A stretch of DNA of 64,000 nucleotides from Leisingera sp. ANG1 (GCF_000203975.2 NZ_AFCF02000009.1:307552-371551), one strand, 5' to 3'; numbered from the stretch's first letter, positions 9,472 through 17,414 are shown. The notes: generated by a model from the letters alone, not told the origin. Numbers and translations: made by a program.

Positions 9472-9987
9472 ATGAAAATCACCCGCAACACGCCCGAACA
9501 GCTGATCCTGTCCGATACACCCTGGCTGATCGGCATCATGCTTGTCTTTTTCATCCTGGTCTTTGCCGGCGCCGGCCTCGGCATGCTCAGCCAGGGCGGC
9601 GACCTGATCCTGCCAGGCCTCGTCTTTGCCCTGGTGGGCGGCGGCATGGGCGCGCTGGCCTTCTGCCTGTTCGTGCGCCGGGTGCAGGTGATCCTCGACC
9701 GCCCCGGCGGCAGCGTGGTGATCCGGCGCCAGTCGGTGTTCGGCTACAGCAAGGTGGAGCACCATCTCGCCGACCTCTCCCACGCCGAGGTGGAAAGCAC
9801 CACCAGCCGCCGCGAGGGCCGCACCCGCACGCTCCACCGCCCGGTTCTGGTGCTCGACGGCGGCATGAGCGCCGGCCGCCACCCGGTGGTCGAGGCCTAC
9901 ACCAACGGCCGCGGCGCCCAGCACCTGGCGGAGGCGATCAATGCCTGGCTGCCGGCCAGCGAACAAATGCAGGAACACTCTCAGTAA
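9472..9987 (+). CDS. uncharacterised two-helix membrane protein
   Basis: Unrecognised 171-residue protein. It starts MKITRNTPEQLILSDTPWL, followed by two hydrophobic segments (about residues 18-40 and 48-68), then a soluble part with strands (RVQVILDRPGGSVVIRRQ, VLVLDGG). The next gene (10130) has the same layout and N-terminal pattern, so the two are tandem paralogues. The 274 bp before it (9198-9471) show nothing recognisable. Function unknown. Confidence 0.75.
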   Translation: MKITRNTPEQLILSDTPWLIGIMLVFFILVFAGAGLGMLSQGGDLILPGLVFALVGGGMGALAFCLFVRRVQVILDRPGGSVVIRRQSVFGYSKVEHHLADLSHAEVESTTSRREGRTRTLHRPVLVLDGGMSAGRHPVVEAYTNGRGAQHLAEAINAWLPASEQMQEHSQ

Positions 9988-10129
9988 CTGACAAGCATCT
10001 TCGCCATCCCGTTCCAGGCACGTTTTTTAGTTGAAACCGTCGCTATTGTCAGAGCTACTAACTCCTGCTCGCACAATTTCAGAATTCTCCTGAGCCATTT
10101 CCCCTCTGCCAAGCAAGGCATAACTACAG

Positions 10130-10621
10130 ATGCAGATCACCCGTGAAACGCCGGATCAATTGATATTAGAGTATCAAGACTGGCTGGCGCCGGTTGCGCT
10201 GAGCATCATCGCACTGGTCCCGGCCTTTTATTCTCTTAGGTGGACTTGGCACGGAGACATCTCAATTGCTGCGGTTCTGGCAGCTATAGCAGTTGTTTTG
10301 CTCGGACTGGCCGCATTGAGCCTGGATCGAAGCCAACTGATTTTCGACCGGCAAAGTGATCAAATGACCCATCGCAGAAAGACAGCCCTCCAATTCGATG
10401 AACTGAAGGTCCCACTAGCTGCGGTAGAAACCTACACGCTCGACATTGCGGCATCAGAAACGGGCAAGCCGGAATACCAGCCCTCACTGCTGATCAAATC
10501 GGATGAAGGCTACTTCTTCCGCCCGCTGATCTCGCGCCCTGGCACTTCCTCTGCACATATTGAAACAGCAAACCGCGTCAACGACTGGCTGGAAGCCGCA
10601 AAGGTTGACTCCGGCCCCTAA
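10130..10621 (+). CDS. uncharacterised two-helix membrane protein, paralogue of 9472 gene
   Basis: A 163-residue protein starting MQITRETPDQLILEYQDWL, clearly related to the preceding gene by its N-terminal motif, two helices and the following strand (RSQLIFDRQSDQMTHRR versus RVQVILDRPGG). The C-terminal WLEAA also matches WLPAS. Its codons are noticeably more AT-rich than those of its neighbour (for example TTG ATA TTA GAG TAT), suggesting a different history for the two copies. Function unknown. Confidence 0.72.
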   Translation: MQITRETPDQLILEYQDWLAPVALSIIALVPAFYSLRWTWHGDISIAAVLAAIAVVLLGLAALSLDRSQLIFDRQSDQMTHRRKTALQFDELKVPLAAVETYTLDIAASETGKPEYQPSLLIKSDEGYFFRPLISRPGTSSAHIETANRVNDWLEAAKVDSGP

Positions 10622-10711
10622 TCCGCGTATCGCCTGCCCAAACATCCGGGAGATCTGAGTCTTCCGGTCCCTGCCCGTGCCAGGGATCGCCCCCCACCAG
10701 CGTGTTACGCC

Positions 10712-10744
10712 CGTGGGGGCAAACTCGTTTGGTTTGCCCCCACG
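10712..10744. other. perfect 13-bp inverted repeat upstream of ffh
   Basis: CGTGGGGGCAAAC (10712-10724) pairs fully with its complement at 10732-10744 around a 7-nt loop. A weaker CCCTG/CAGGG hairpin precedes it near 10670-10685. It lies in the 219-bp gap before ffh. There is no T-tract directly after it, so a simple terminator is not obvious; a leader or small RNA is possible. Confidence 0.6.
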
Positions 10745-10840
10745 ACTGACACCAGGACCGGCGGGCATTTGCGCATGGTTCGCTTGTCCCCTACATACGG
10801 GGGCGCCACACGTTGAAACCGGCATTAGGAGGCCGCAGGC

Positions 10841-12361
10841 ATGTTTGAAAATCTATCCGAACGCCTATCCGGCGTCTTTGACCGGCTGACCAAACAGGGT
10901 GCCCTGAACGAAGAAGACGTCAAATCCGCCCTGCGCGAGGTTCGCGTGGCCCTGCTGGAGGCCGACGTCTCGCTGCCGGTTGCCCGCGATTTCGTCAAAA
11001 AGGTTCAGGAACAGGCCACCGGCCAGGCGGTCACCAAATCCGTGACCCCGGGCCAGCAGGTCGTCAAGATCGTCCACGACGCGCTGGTCGACGTGCTGCG
11101 CGGCGACGAAGACCCCGGCAAGCTCAAGGTCGACAACCCGCCCGCCCCCGTTCTGATGGTCGGCCTGCAGGGCTCCGGTAAGACCACCACCACCGGCAAG
11201 CTGGCGAAACGGCTGAAGGAGAAAGAGGGCAAGAAGGTCCTGATGGCCTCGCTCGACGTCTACCGCCCGGCGGCGATGGACCAGTTGGCTGTCCTCGGCA
11301 CCCAGATCGGCGTCGACACCCTGCCCATCGTGCCCGGCCAGAAACCCGTCGACATCGCCAAACGCGCCAAGCAGCAGGCGACCCTGGGCGGCTATGACGT
11401 CTACATGCTGGACACCGCCGGCCGCCTGCACATCGACGAGACCCTGATGCAGGAGGTTGAGGACGTCCGCAACGTGGTCTCCCCGCGCGAGACCCTGCTG
11501 GTGGTCGACGGCCTGACCGGCCAGGTCGCCGTCGAGGTGGCCGAGGAATTCGACGCCAAGATCGGCATCTCCGGCGTGGTCCTCACCCGGATGGACGGCG
11601 ACGGCCGCGGCGGTGCGGCGCTGTCGATGCGCGCTGTCACCGGCAAACCGATCCGCTTTGTCGGCCTGGGCGAGAAGATGGACGCGCTGGAGACCTTCGA
11701 GGCGGACCGGATCGCCGGCCGCATCCTGGGCATGGGCGACATCGTGGCGCTGGTCGAAAAGGCCCAGGAAACCATCGAGGCCGAACAGGCCGAGAAGATG
11801 ATGAAGCGCATGATGAAGGGTCAGTTCAACATGAACGACCTGAAGATGCAGCTTGAACAGATGCTCCAGATGGGCGGCATGGAGGGCATGATGCAGATGA
11901 TGCCCGGCATGGGAAAAATGGCCAAGCAGGTGCAGGACGCGGGCATGGACGACAAGGTGCTGAAGCGCCAGATCGCCATGATCCAGTCGATGACCAAGAA
12001 GGAACGCGCCAACCCCGCCCTGCTGCAGGCCTCCCGTAAGAAGCGCATCGCGGCCGGTTCCGGCATGGAAGTCTCCGACCTCAACAAGCTTCTGAAGATG
12101 CACCGGCAGATGGCCGATGTGATGAAGAAGATGGGCAAGATGGGCAAAGGCAAGATGCTGAAACAGGCCATGAAGGGCATGTTCGGCAAAGGCGGCATGC
12201 CGGATATGGGCGGCATGGACCCCAGCCAGATGGACCCCAAGGCGCTGGAAGCGGCAGCCAAGGCAATGGGCGGCAAAGGCGGCCTGCCCGGCGGCCTCCC
12301 CGGTCTTGGCGGCGGCATGGGCCTGCCCGCCGGCCTCAGCGGTTTTGGCAAGAAGAAGTAA
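10841..12361 (+). CDS. ffh: signal recognition particle GTPase Ffh (SRP54)
   Basis: Protein component of the signal recognition particle; binds signal sequences and 4.5S RNA and docks with FtsY at the membrane. The 506 residues contain the N domain (1-90), the GTPase G domain with G1 GLQGSGKTT (108-116) and DTAGR, and a methionine-rich M domain from about residue 300. The M domain ends in a Gly/Met-rich tail. AGGAGG lies 8 nt before the ATG. A GNAT gene begins 1 nt after the stop, implying co-transcription. Confidence 0.98.
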   Translation: MFENLSERLSGVFDRLTKQGALNEEDVKSALREVRVALLEADVSLPVARDFVKKVQEQATGQAVTKSVTPGQQVVKIVHDALVDVLRGDEDPGKLKVDNPPAPVLMVGLQGSGKTTTTGKLAKRLKEKEGKKVLMASLDVYRPAAMDQLAVLGTQIGVDTLPIVPGQKPVDIAKRAKQQATLGGYDVYMLDTAGRLHIDETLMQEVEDVRNVVSPRETLLVVDGLTGQVAVEVAEEFDAKIGISGVVLTRMDGDGRGGAALSMRAVTGKPIRFVGLGEKMDALETFEADRIAGRILGMGDIVALVEKAQETIEAEQAEKMMKRMMKGQFNMNDLKMQLEQMLQMGGMEGMMQMMPGMGKMAKQVQDAGMDDKVLKRQIAMIQSMTKKERANPALLQASRKKRIAAGSGMEVSDLNKLLKMHRQMADVMKKMGKMGKGKMLKQAMKGMFGKGGMPDMGGMDPSQMDPKALEAAAKAMGGKGGLPGGLPGLGGGMGLPAGLSGFGKKK

Positions 12362-12362
12362 G

Positions 12363-12908
12363 TTGACCACTGCGCCCACCATATCCACTGCGCGCCTGAA
12401 GCTGCGCCACCACGTGATGTCGGACTTTGCGCCGCTTCACGATGTGCTGGGCAGTGACCGCGCACGCTATATGGGCGGGCCGTTTTCACTGAAAGACAGC
12501 TGGCAGACTGTTGCCGCTGAAGTGGGCAGCTGGTCCCTGCTGGGACATGGCAGCTGGGCCATCGAGCGCGCTGACGACGGCGCACTGGTTGGCCAGGTCG
12601 GTATCAATAAACCGGCCCACTACCCCGAGGCGGAGATCGGCTGGACGCTGTGCAGCGGGTTCGAAGGCAATGGCTACATCACCGAAGCCGCCGCTGCCGC
12701 CCTTTTGTGGGCCTGGTCCGAAATGGGCGCCAGCAGCCTCGTCAGCTATATCACACCCGGCAACAGCAGGTCGGTCTCTGTCGCCGAAAGGCTCGGCGGC
12801 AAACCTGACCTTGCCGCGCCGCTGCCGCTGGGTGAGACCTCGGAAGATACCATCGTTTACCGCCATTTTGCGCCGGATTGCGACGGCGGGATGGAGGCCT
12901 ACGCATGA
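12363..12908 (+). CDS. GNAT-family N-acetyltransferase
   Basis: RimJ/RimL-like acetyltransferase of 181 residues. The start is a TTG at 12363, 1 nt after the ffh stop; it is needed to keep the opening strand ISTARLKLRH that is typical of this family. The next ATG at 12417 would remove it. The acetyl-CoA loop reads FEGNGYITEA. It is the first of three consecutive GNAT genes that share layout (MGGPFS, GWPE/YPEAEIGW-type strands). Acceptor unknown. Confidence 0.82.
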   Translation: MTTAPTISTARLKLRHHVMSDFAPLHDVLGSDRARYMGGPFSLKDSWQTVAAEVGSWSLLGHGSWAIERADDGALVGQVGINKPAHYPEAEIGWTLCSGFEGNGYITEAAAAALLWAWSEMGASSLVSYITPGNSRSVSVAERLGGKPDLAAPLPLGETSEDTIVYRHFAPDCDGGMEAYA

Positions 12909-12955
12909 CCTCCCATCTGTCCCGCACTGCGCAGCCCGGCGCGGCCCGCAACCGT

Positions 12956-12970
12956 TTAACGGAAAATTAC
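12956..12970 (+). promoter_or_regulatory. near-consensus CtrA-type site
   Basis: TTAA-N7-TTAC, one mismatch from the CtrA pattern TTAA-N7-TTAA, in the gap before the second GNAT gene. A GC hairpin (near 13014-13040) follows. Weak on its own. Confidence 0.25.
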
Positions 12971-13048
12971 GCAGTCTCATCGATACTCCTTCACCGGATG
13001 GGTGAAAAAGACGCCGGGCGGCCTGCCGCCCGGGCAATGGGGTACGAT

Positions 13049-13615
13049 ATGAAAGACGCGCAACGGCGGTATCCACGGCTGGTTTCCAAGCGGCTGATGC
13101 TGATTTCTCCGGCGGATCCGGAGTTTGACGCCCAGGCTGCCTTCCTGGCGCCGGACGCGCCGCGGTTCATCAATGTCGCGGATGACGCCGATTCTCTGTG
13201 GTGGTCGATCGCCACCATCATCGGCCATTGGCACCTGCACGGCTACGGCCTGTTTGCCGTGGTGGAGCGCAGCACCGGCGACACCGTGGGCCTGGTCGGC
13301 CCCTGGTTCCCCAAGGGCTGGCCGGAACCGGAACTGTCCTGGCACCTGATGGAGACCGGCGAGGGCAAGGGCTATGCCAGCGAAGCCGTGCAATGCGTGC
13401 TGGACTGGCTGTTCAACGCGGCCGGCTGGGACACCATCGTCTCCTACGTGCCGGAAGAAAACACCGCCTCCATCGCCCTGGCCCGCCGCGCCGGCGCCCA
13501 GCCGGAACGGCTGGTCTCCTTCCCGCTGCAGCCGGCGCCCGGCCTGCGCTGCTGGCGCCACTCGCCCGCCGCCCGCCGCTCCGGCCCTGAAGCCGCCCGG
13601 GGGCTTTTGCACTGA
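13049..13615 (+). CDS. GNAT-family N-acetyltransferase
   Basis: Second GNAT of the trio, 188 residues from the ATG at 13049 (PRLVSKRLMLISP strand, acetyl-CoA loop ETGEGKGYASEAV, late motif NTASIALARRAGA). The open frame reaches back to an ATG at 12905 that overlaps the previous stop, which would add 48 residues. That stretch is AT-richer, holds a hairpin and is not GNAT-like, so I take it as intergenic. Acceptor unknown. Confidence 0.75.
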   Translation: MKDAQRRYPRLVSKRLMLISPADPEFDAQAAFLAPDAPRFINVADDADSLWWSIATIIGHWHLHGYGLFAVVERSTGDTVGLVGPWFPKGWPEPELSWHLMETGEGKGYASEAVQCVLDWLFNAAGWDTIVSYVPEENTASIALARRAGAQPERLVSFPLQPAPGLRCWRHSPAARRSGPEAARGLLH

Positions 13616-13676
13616 TGCGCCTGCGCGGGATCATATCCTGGCGCCGCCGCGCCCTTCCGCTGGAAGGAGCGCGCTG

Positions 13677-14279
13677 ATGCCGTTTGACATCCCGGTGATC
13701 GAAACCCGCCGCCTGGTGCTGCGCGGCCCCGAAGCGCAGGATTACCCCGACTTCAAGGCCACCTTCAGCTCCTACCGCTCCCGTTTCATGGGCGGGCCGC
13801 TGAACACTTACGAGGCCTGGATGCTCTATGCCGCCGAGATCGGCCACTGGCAGGTGCGCGGCTTCGGCATGTGGATGATCCACGACAAGGCCAGCGGCGA
13901 GACTTACGGCATGGCCGGCGGCTGGCAGCCCGCAGGCTGGCCGGAGCGCGAGATCGCCTGGATCATCTGGCCTGATGCCGCAGGCAAGGGCTACGCGCTG
14001 GAGGCTACCCATGCCGCCCGGCGGCATTTCTATTCGGAACTGGGCTGGGAGACTGCGGTCAGCTATATCGACCCCAAGAATCTCGACTCGATCCGGCTCG
14101 CGGAACGGCTCGGCGCTGCCAAGGACCACGGCGCCGCCACCATCGACGGCAACGACGCCGTCTACCGCCACCCCGCGCCGGACGCCCTGAAGGACAGCCA
14201 GATTGCGCATGGGATCGACATGGAAATCAGCCATTACGCCGATCCGCTCTTCAAACCGGAGGGCTGGGCCATTGACTGA
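13677..14279 (+). CDS. GNAT-family N-acetyltransferase
   Basis: Third GNAT of the trio, 200 residues. It has the family strand ETRRLVLRGPEAQDYPDF, the acetyl-CoA loop PDAAGKGYALEAT and NLDSIRLAERLGA. GGAAGGAG stands 8 nt before the ATG. The three genes appear to be an old local duplication, since they share the pattern of a WH-x-RGFG/HGYG strand and GWPE before the core. The stop is followed by the GGTGCAC element at 14314. Confidence 0.85.
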   Translation: MPFDIPVIETRRLVLRGPEAQDYPDFKATFSSYRSRFMGGPLNTYEAWMLYAAEIGHWQVRGFGMWMIHDKASGETYGMAGGWQPAGWPEREIAWIIWPDAAGKGYALEATHAARRHFYSELGWETAVSYIDPKNLDSIRLAERLGAAKDHGAATIDGNDAVYRHPAPDALKDSQIAHGIDMEISHYADPLFKPEGWAID

Positions 14280-14313
14280 ACTGCGCGCGATTTCCCGGAT
14301 GCTGCGCTGCGGC

Positions 14314-14358
14314 GGTGCACAGGTGGTGCACAGCCGGTGCACGCCTGGCACCCCCTCG
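14314..14358 (+). repeat. 45-bp element with three GGTGCAC boxes, copy 1
   Basis: GGTGCAC occurs at 14314, 14325 and 14336, exactly 11 bp apart, followed by GGCACCCCCTCG. The last box and the following GGCACC can form a GGTGC/GCACC hairpin. A copy matching 42 of 45 positions lies at 62903-62947. Both precede a gene on the same strand, here chorismate mutase, whose start is 35 bp downstream. Confidence 0.75.
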
Positions 14359-14393
14359 ACGGCACCCCGCCCTGCTGTATTGCGGAGACCCCG

Positions 14394-14702
14394 ATGACAA
14401 CAGATATCCAAGATCCCGTTGCCCGCGCAGCCGCGCTGCTGAAGGGCCACCGCGAAAGCATCGACCGTCTGGATGCAATCCTCGTCTATACTCTGGGCGA
14501 GCGGTTCAAGCACACCCAGGCGGTGGGCCGGCTCAAGGCCGAACACGACCTTCCCCCGTCCGATCCCACCCGCGAAGCGGCCCAGATCGCGCGGCTCGAA
14601 GACCTGGCGGATCAGGCCGATCTGGACCCTGAATTCGCCAAGGCATTCCTGAACTTCATCATTGATGAAGTCATCCGCCACCACAAGAAACACCAAGAAT
14701 AA
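14394..14702 (+). CDS. chorismate mutase (AroQ type)
   Basis: Small all-helical enzyme of 102 residues converting chorismate to prephenate at the start of phenylalanine/tyrosine synthesis. The helix-1 pattern RESIDRLDAILVYTLGERF and the following KHTQAVGRLKAEHDLPP carry the active-site arginine and lysine positions of AroQ enzymes. The C-terminal helix ends FLNFIIDEVIRHHKKHQE. GGAG precedes the ATG by 7 nt. It lies 60 bp upstream of rpsP and directly after the GGTGCAC element. Confidence 0.92.
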   Translation: MTTDIQDPVARAAALLKGHRESIDRLDAILVYTLGERFKHTQAVGRLKAEHDLPPSDPTREAAQIARLEDLADQADLDPEFAKAFLNFIIDEVIRHHKKHQE

Positions 14703-14762
14703 CAACCAACAACAGGACAACCGGGGCATACCCCGGACAACGCCATCAAAGGAGATGTACCC

Positions 14763-15131
14763 ATGGCAATGAAAATCCGTTTGGCCCGCGGCGGCTCCAA
14801 AAAACGCCCCTTCTACCGCATCGTGGCTGCTGACAGCCGCATGCCGCGCGACGGCCGCTTCATCGAGAAGCTGGGCACCTACAACCCGCTGCTGCCGAAA
14901 GATTCGGAAGACCGCGTGAAAATGGACCTGGAGCGCGTGCAGCACTGGCTGGACCAGGGCGCGCAGCCGACCGACCGTATCGCCCGTATGCTGGAAGCCG
15001 CAGGCGTCCGCGCCAAGGCCGAGCGCAGCAACCCGAAAAAAGGCACCCCGGGCAAGAAAGCCCAGGAGCGCGCAGAAGAGAAAGCTGCAAAGGCTGCTGA
15101 AGCCGCCGAAGCAGCTGCAGACGCGGAATAA
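14763..15131 (+). CDS. rpsP: 30S ribosomal protein S16
   Basis: Ribosomal protein of the 30S body, 122 residues. The conserved N-terminus [20 protein letters not shown] and the LGTYNP segment identify it. After about residue 85 it carries an Ala/Lys/Glu-rich extension typical of alphaproteobacterial S16. AAAGGAG lies 7 nt upstream of the start. It heads the run rpsP-bluB-small ORF-rimM-trmD. Confidence 0.98.
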   Translation: MAMKIRLARGGSKKRPFYRIVAADSRMPRDGRFIEKLGTYNPLLPKDSEDRVKMDLERVQHWLDQGAQPTDRIARMLEAAGVRAKAERSNPKKGTPGKKAQERAEEKAAKAAEAAEAAADAE

Positions 15132-15135
15132 TTCC

Positions 15136-15774
15136 GTGGAGCTGCGGGGCGCTTTTCCCGAAGAGTTCCGCAGCCAGCTTGATCTGCTGATGCGGCTCCG
15201 GCGCGACGTGCGCCGGTTCCGCAGCGATCCGGTGGAGGAGGCAGTGCTGATGCGCTGCCTCTCTGCCATTCAGCTCGCCCCGTCCGTGGGCTTGAGCGAA
15301 CCCTGGCGCATCCTGCGGGTGGAAAGCGAAACCGCCCGCGCCGCTGCGCTGAAGAATTTTGAGGCCGCCAATGCCCAGGCGCTGACCGGATATTCCGGCG
15401 AAAAGGCTGAGCGTTATGCGGAACTGAAACTGTCCGGCATGCGCGATGCTCCGGTGCAGCTGGCCGTCTACTGCGACGATGAGACCACCCAGGGCCACGG
15501 CCTGGGCGCCGCCACCATGCCGGAGATGCGCCGCTATTCGGTGGTCACCGCCATCACCCTGTTCTGGCTGGCGCTGCGCGCCGAAGGGCTGGGGTTGGGC
15601 TGGGTTTCGGTGCTGGACCCCCAGCTGCTGAACCGCGACCTGAACGCGCCCAAGGGCTGGCAGCTGATCGGCTATTTCTGCATCGGCTACCCGGAGCGGC
15701 TGTCGGACACGCCGGAACTGGAAGAAACCGGCTGGGAAAGCCGGATGGCGGACCTGCCGCTTGAAACCCGCTGA
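15136..15774 (+). CDS. bluB: 5,6-dimethylbenzimidazole synthase BluB
   Basis: Nitroreductase-fold enzyme that cannibalises reduced FMN with O2 to make the lower ligand of vitamin B12. The 212-residue protein has the family markers LRRDVRRFR, APSVGLSEPWRILRV, the YSVVTAITLFWLALRAEGLGLGWVS helix and the IGYFCIGYP strand. It starts with GTG 4 nt after the rpsP stop, so translation is probably coupled. Its place inside a ribosome-maturation cluster is unusual, but no other cobalamin gene is in the window. Confidence 0.9.
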   Translation: MELRGAFPEEFRSQLDLLMRLRRDVRRFRSDPVEEAVLMRCLSAIQLAPSVGLSEPWRILRVESETARAAALKNFEAANAQALTGYSGEKAERYAELKLSGMRDAPVQLAVYCDDETTQGHGLGAATMPEMRRYSVVTAITLFWLALRAEGLGLGWVSVLDPQLLNRDLNAPKGWQLIGYFCIGYPERLSDTPELEETGWESRMADLPLETR

Positions 15775-15782
15775 GGCCTGTC

Positions 15783-15923
15783 ATGGGACGGTTGATAAGG
15801 CTTGTGTTTTTTGTTGCAGTGGCCTTTACCGCGGGCATCTTCTTTGAACGCAACCATCAAAGCGAACTCTGCGAACAATCCGGCGGCCAATGGCTGCGCG
15901 CGGGGTTCTGTGCAAAGGACTGA
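15783..15923 (+). CDS. 46-residue membrane-anchored small protein
   Basis: A short frame between bluB and rimM with a GAGG ribosome site. The product starts [20 protein letters not shown], a single N-terminal hydrophobic helix. A short tail follows with two cysteines ([19 protein letters not shown]). It lies 8 nt after bluB and 4 nt before the rimM start, filling the gap exactly as a co-translated gene would. Function unknown. Confidence 0.65.
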   Translation: MGRLIRLVFFVAVAFTAGIFFERNHQSELCEQSGGQWLRAGFCAKD

Positions 15924-15927
15924 CACC

Positions 15928-16431
15928 ATGAGCGATCTGATCTGCGTAGGCGCCATTTCCGGGTCCTTCGGGGTGCGCGGCGAGGTGCGGCTCAAGAGCT
16001 TCTGTGCCATTCCGGAAGAGATCGAGGACTACTCGCCGCTCAGCAATGAGGACGGGACCAAGACCTACTCCTTGACCATCACCCGCCCGATCAAGAACGG
16101 CTTTGCCGCGTTGCTGGAAGGTGTTGAAACTAAGGAAGAGGCCGACGCCATCAAGGGATTGCGGCTGTTTGCCCGCCGCGATCAGCTGCCGCAGCTGCCG
16201 GATGACGAGTTCTACCATACCGACCTGATCGGGCTGGAAGTCTATGACACCGGCGGCACGCTGCTGGGCACGGTGAAATCGGTGCAGAACCACGGCGCCT
16301 CCGACCTGCTGGAGATCCACGGCCCCGGCCTCAAGGCAACCGTGCTGCTGCCCTTCACCCTGGAAGCGGTGCCAACCGTGGATCTGACCCAGCGCCGTAT
16401 TGTCGCCGACCCGCCCGAAGGGCTGTTCTGA
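15928..16431 (+). CDS. rimM: ribosome maturation factor RimM
   Basis: 16S rRNA-processing factor that acts on the 30S head, 167 residues. The N-terminal RimM barrel begins [21 protein letters not shown], and the PRC-barrel half contains [12 protein letters not shown] and [15 protein letters not shown]. The ATG lies 4 nt after the small membrane-protein stop. It sits in the common order rpsP...rimM-trmD. Confidence 0.96.
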   Translation: MSDLICVGAISGSFGVRGEVRLKSFCAIPEEIEDYSPLSNEDGTKTYSLTITRPIKNGFAALLEGVETKEEADAIKGLRLFARRDQLPQLPDDEFYHTDLIGLEVYDTGGTLLGTVKSVQNHGASDLLEIHGPGLKATVLLPFTLEAVPTVDLTQRRIVADPPEGLF

Positions 16432-16472
16432 AAGGTGCATATGGGACTTTGCCCCCTCTCGCCATTGGCGCT

Positions 16473-16501
16473 CACCCCCAGGATACTTCCTGCCAGAAGA
16501 A
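16473..16501 (+). repeat. 29-bp dispersed intergenic repeat, copy A
   Basis: Begins CACCCCCAGGATACTTCC and ends CAGAAGAA. It matches an inverted copy at 16516-16544 at about 20 of 29 positions and a copy at 27316-27344 at 22 of 29. All lie outside genes. Confidence 0.6.
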
Positions 16502-16515
16502 GACTGGATCTCTTG

Positions 16516-16544
16516 TTCATCTGGCCGAAAATATCCCGGAGCGC
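16516..16544 (-). repeat. 29-bp dispersed intergenic repeat, copy B (inverted)
   Basis: Read on the minus strand it ends GGCCAGATGAA and contains CCGGGATATTTTC, matching copy A. Copies A and B form a head-to-head pair 14 bp apart between rimM and trmD. Confidence 0.6.
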
Positions 16545-16604
16545 GAAGCAGAGCCTCGCATAACTCCGCTTTCTTCGCAGCGCGCCATCGCCTATGAGGA
16601 CGCC

Positions 16605-17414
16605 ATGACAGACACGCCCTCCCGCTCCCATGGCCGCAAGGCCATCCGCCCCACGCTGAAACCGCGCGAGCTGATGACGCCGACGCCGGACCTGGCTGGC
16701 GTGTGGAAGGCCAAGATCATCACCCTGTTTCCCGCGGCCTTTCCCGGTGTGCTGGGCGAAAGCCTGACCGGCAAGGCGCTGCAGGAGGGCCTTTGGCAGC
16801 TGGAGACCACCGATCTGCGCGAATTCGGCGTTGGCAAGCACCGCAATGTCGATGACACGCCCGCAGGCGGCGGCGCCGGCATGGTGCTGCGCGCCGATGT
16901 GCTGGGCGAAGCGATCGAACACACGATGGCGGATACCCGCGGCAACTGGCCCCTGGTCTACCTGACCCCGCGCGGGCGGCCGATGAACCAGCAGATGATG
17001 CATAATTTCGCCCAATGCGACGGCATCACCCTGCTCTGCGGGCGGTTCGAAGGTGTCGATGAACGGGTGCTGGAGCATTACGGCATTCAGGAGGTCTCAT
17101 TGGGGGACTTCGTGATGACTGGCGGCGAACTGGCGGCACAGGCGCTCATTGACGCCACCGTGCGGCTGATTCCGGGGGTTCTGGGCAACCACGCCTCGAC
17201 CGAGGAGGAGAGCTTTTCCTCGGGCCTTTTGGAACACCCGCAATACACCCGCCCTGCCGAATGGAAGGGCCGGGAAATCCCTGATGTGCTGATGTCCGGC
17301 CATCACGGCAAGATCGCAGACTGGCGCCACGGGATGAGCGAAGAGATCACCAAGGCCCGCCGCCCGGACCTGTGGGAGGCCTACATCCGCGCCAAGGACA
17401 GCGGCAAGCCATAG
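16605..17414 (+). CDS. trmD: tRNA (guanine-N1)-methyltransferase TrmD
   Basis: Knotted SPOUT methyltransferase producing m1G37 in tRNAs with G36. The 269 residues include the family markers FPGVLGESLTGKALQ, VDDTPAGGGAGMVLR, LCGRFEGVDERV, and SLGDFVMTGGELAA. The N-terminus has about 30 residues more than the E. coli enzyme, which seems genuine because GAGG precedes the ATG at 16605. The 173 bp between rimM and trmD hold the repeat pair at 16473-16544. Confidence 0.97.
   Translation: MTDTPSRSHGRKAIRPTLKPRELMTPTPDLAGVWKAKIITLFPAAFPGVLGESLTGKALQEGLWQLETTDLREFGVGKHRNVDDTPAGGGAGMVLRADVLGEAIEHTMADTRGNWPLVYLTPRGRPMNQQMMHNFAQCDGITLLCGRFEGVDERVLEHYGIQEVSLGDFVMTGGELAAQALIDATVRLIPGVLGNHASTEEESFSSGLLEHPQYTRPAEWKGREIPDVLMSGHHGKIADWRHGMSEEITKARRPDLWEAYIRAKDSGKP

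Noticed and set aside
10622-10840. Possible 4.5S (SRP) RNA gene before ffh
   Set aside because: The conserved SRP RNA tip with GGAA-type loop and flanking internal loops is not present.
10865-12388. 507-codon open frame antisense to ffh
   Set aside because: His-rich artefact of methionine-rich ffh codons read on the other strand; ffh is certain.
12905-13048. N-terminal 48-residue extension of the second GNAT from the ATG at 12905
   Set aside because: The region is AT-richer, has a hairpin and a CtrA-like site, and does not match GNAT sequence; ATG overlap with the previous stop alone is weak support.
14347-14360. TGGCAC resembling a sigma-54 -24 element in the GGTGCAC repeat
   Set aside because: The -12 GC at the required distance is missing in both copies of the repeat.
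13413-15269. 618-codon open frame on the minus strand
   Set aside because: Crosses three recognised plus-strand genes (GNAT, chorismate mutase, rpsP) and lacks any domain.
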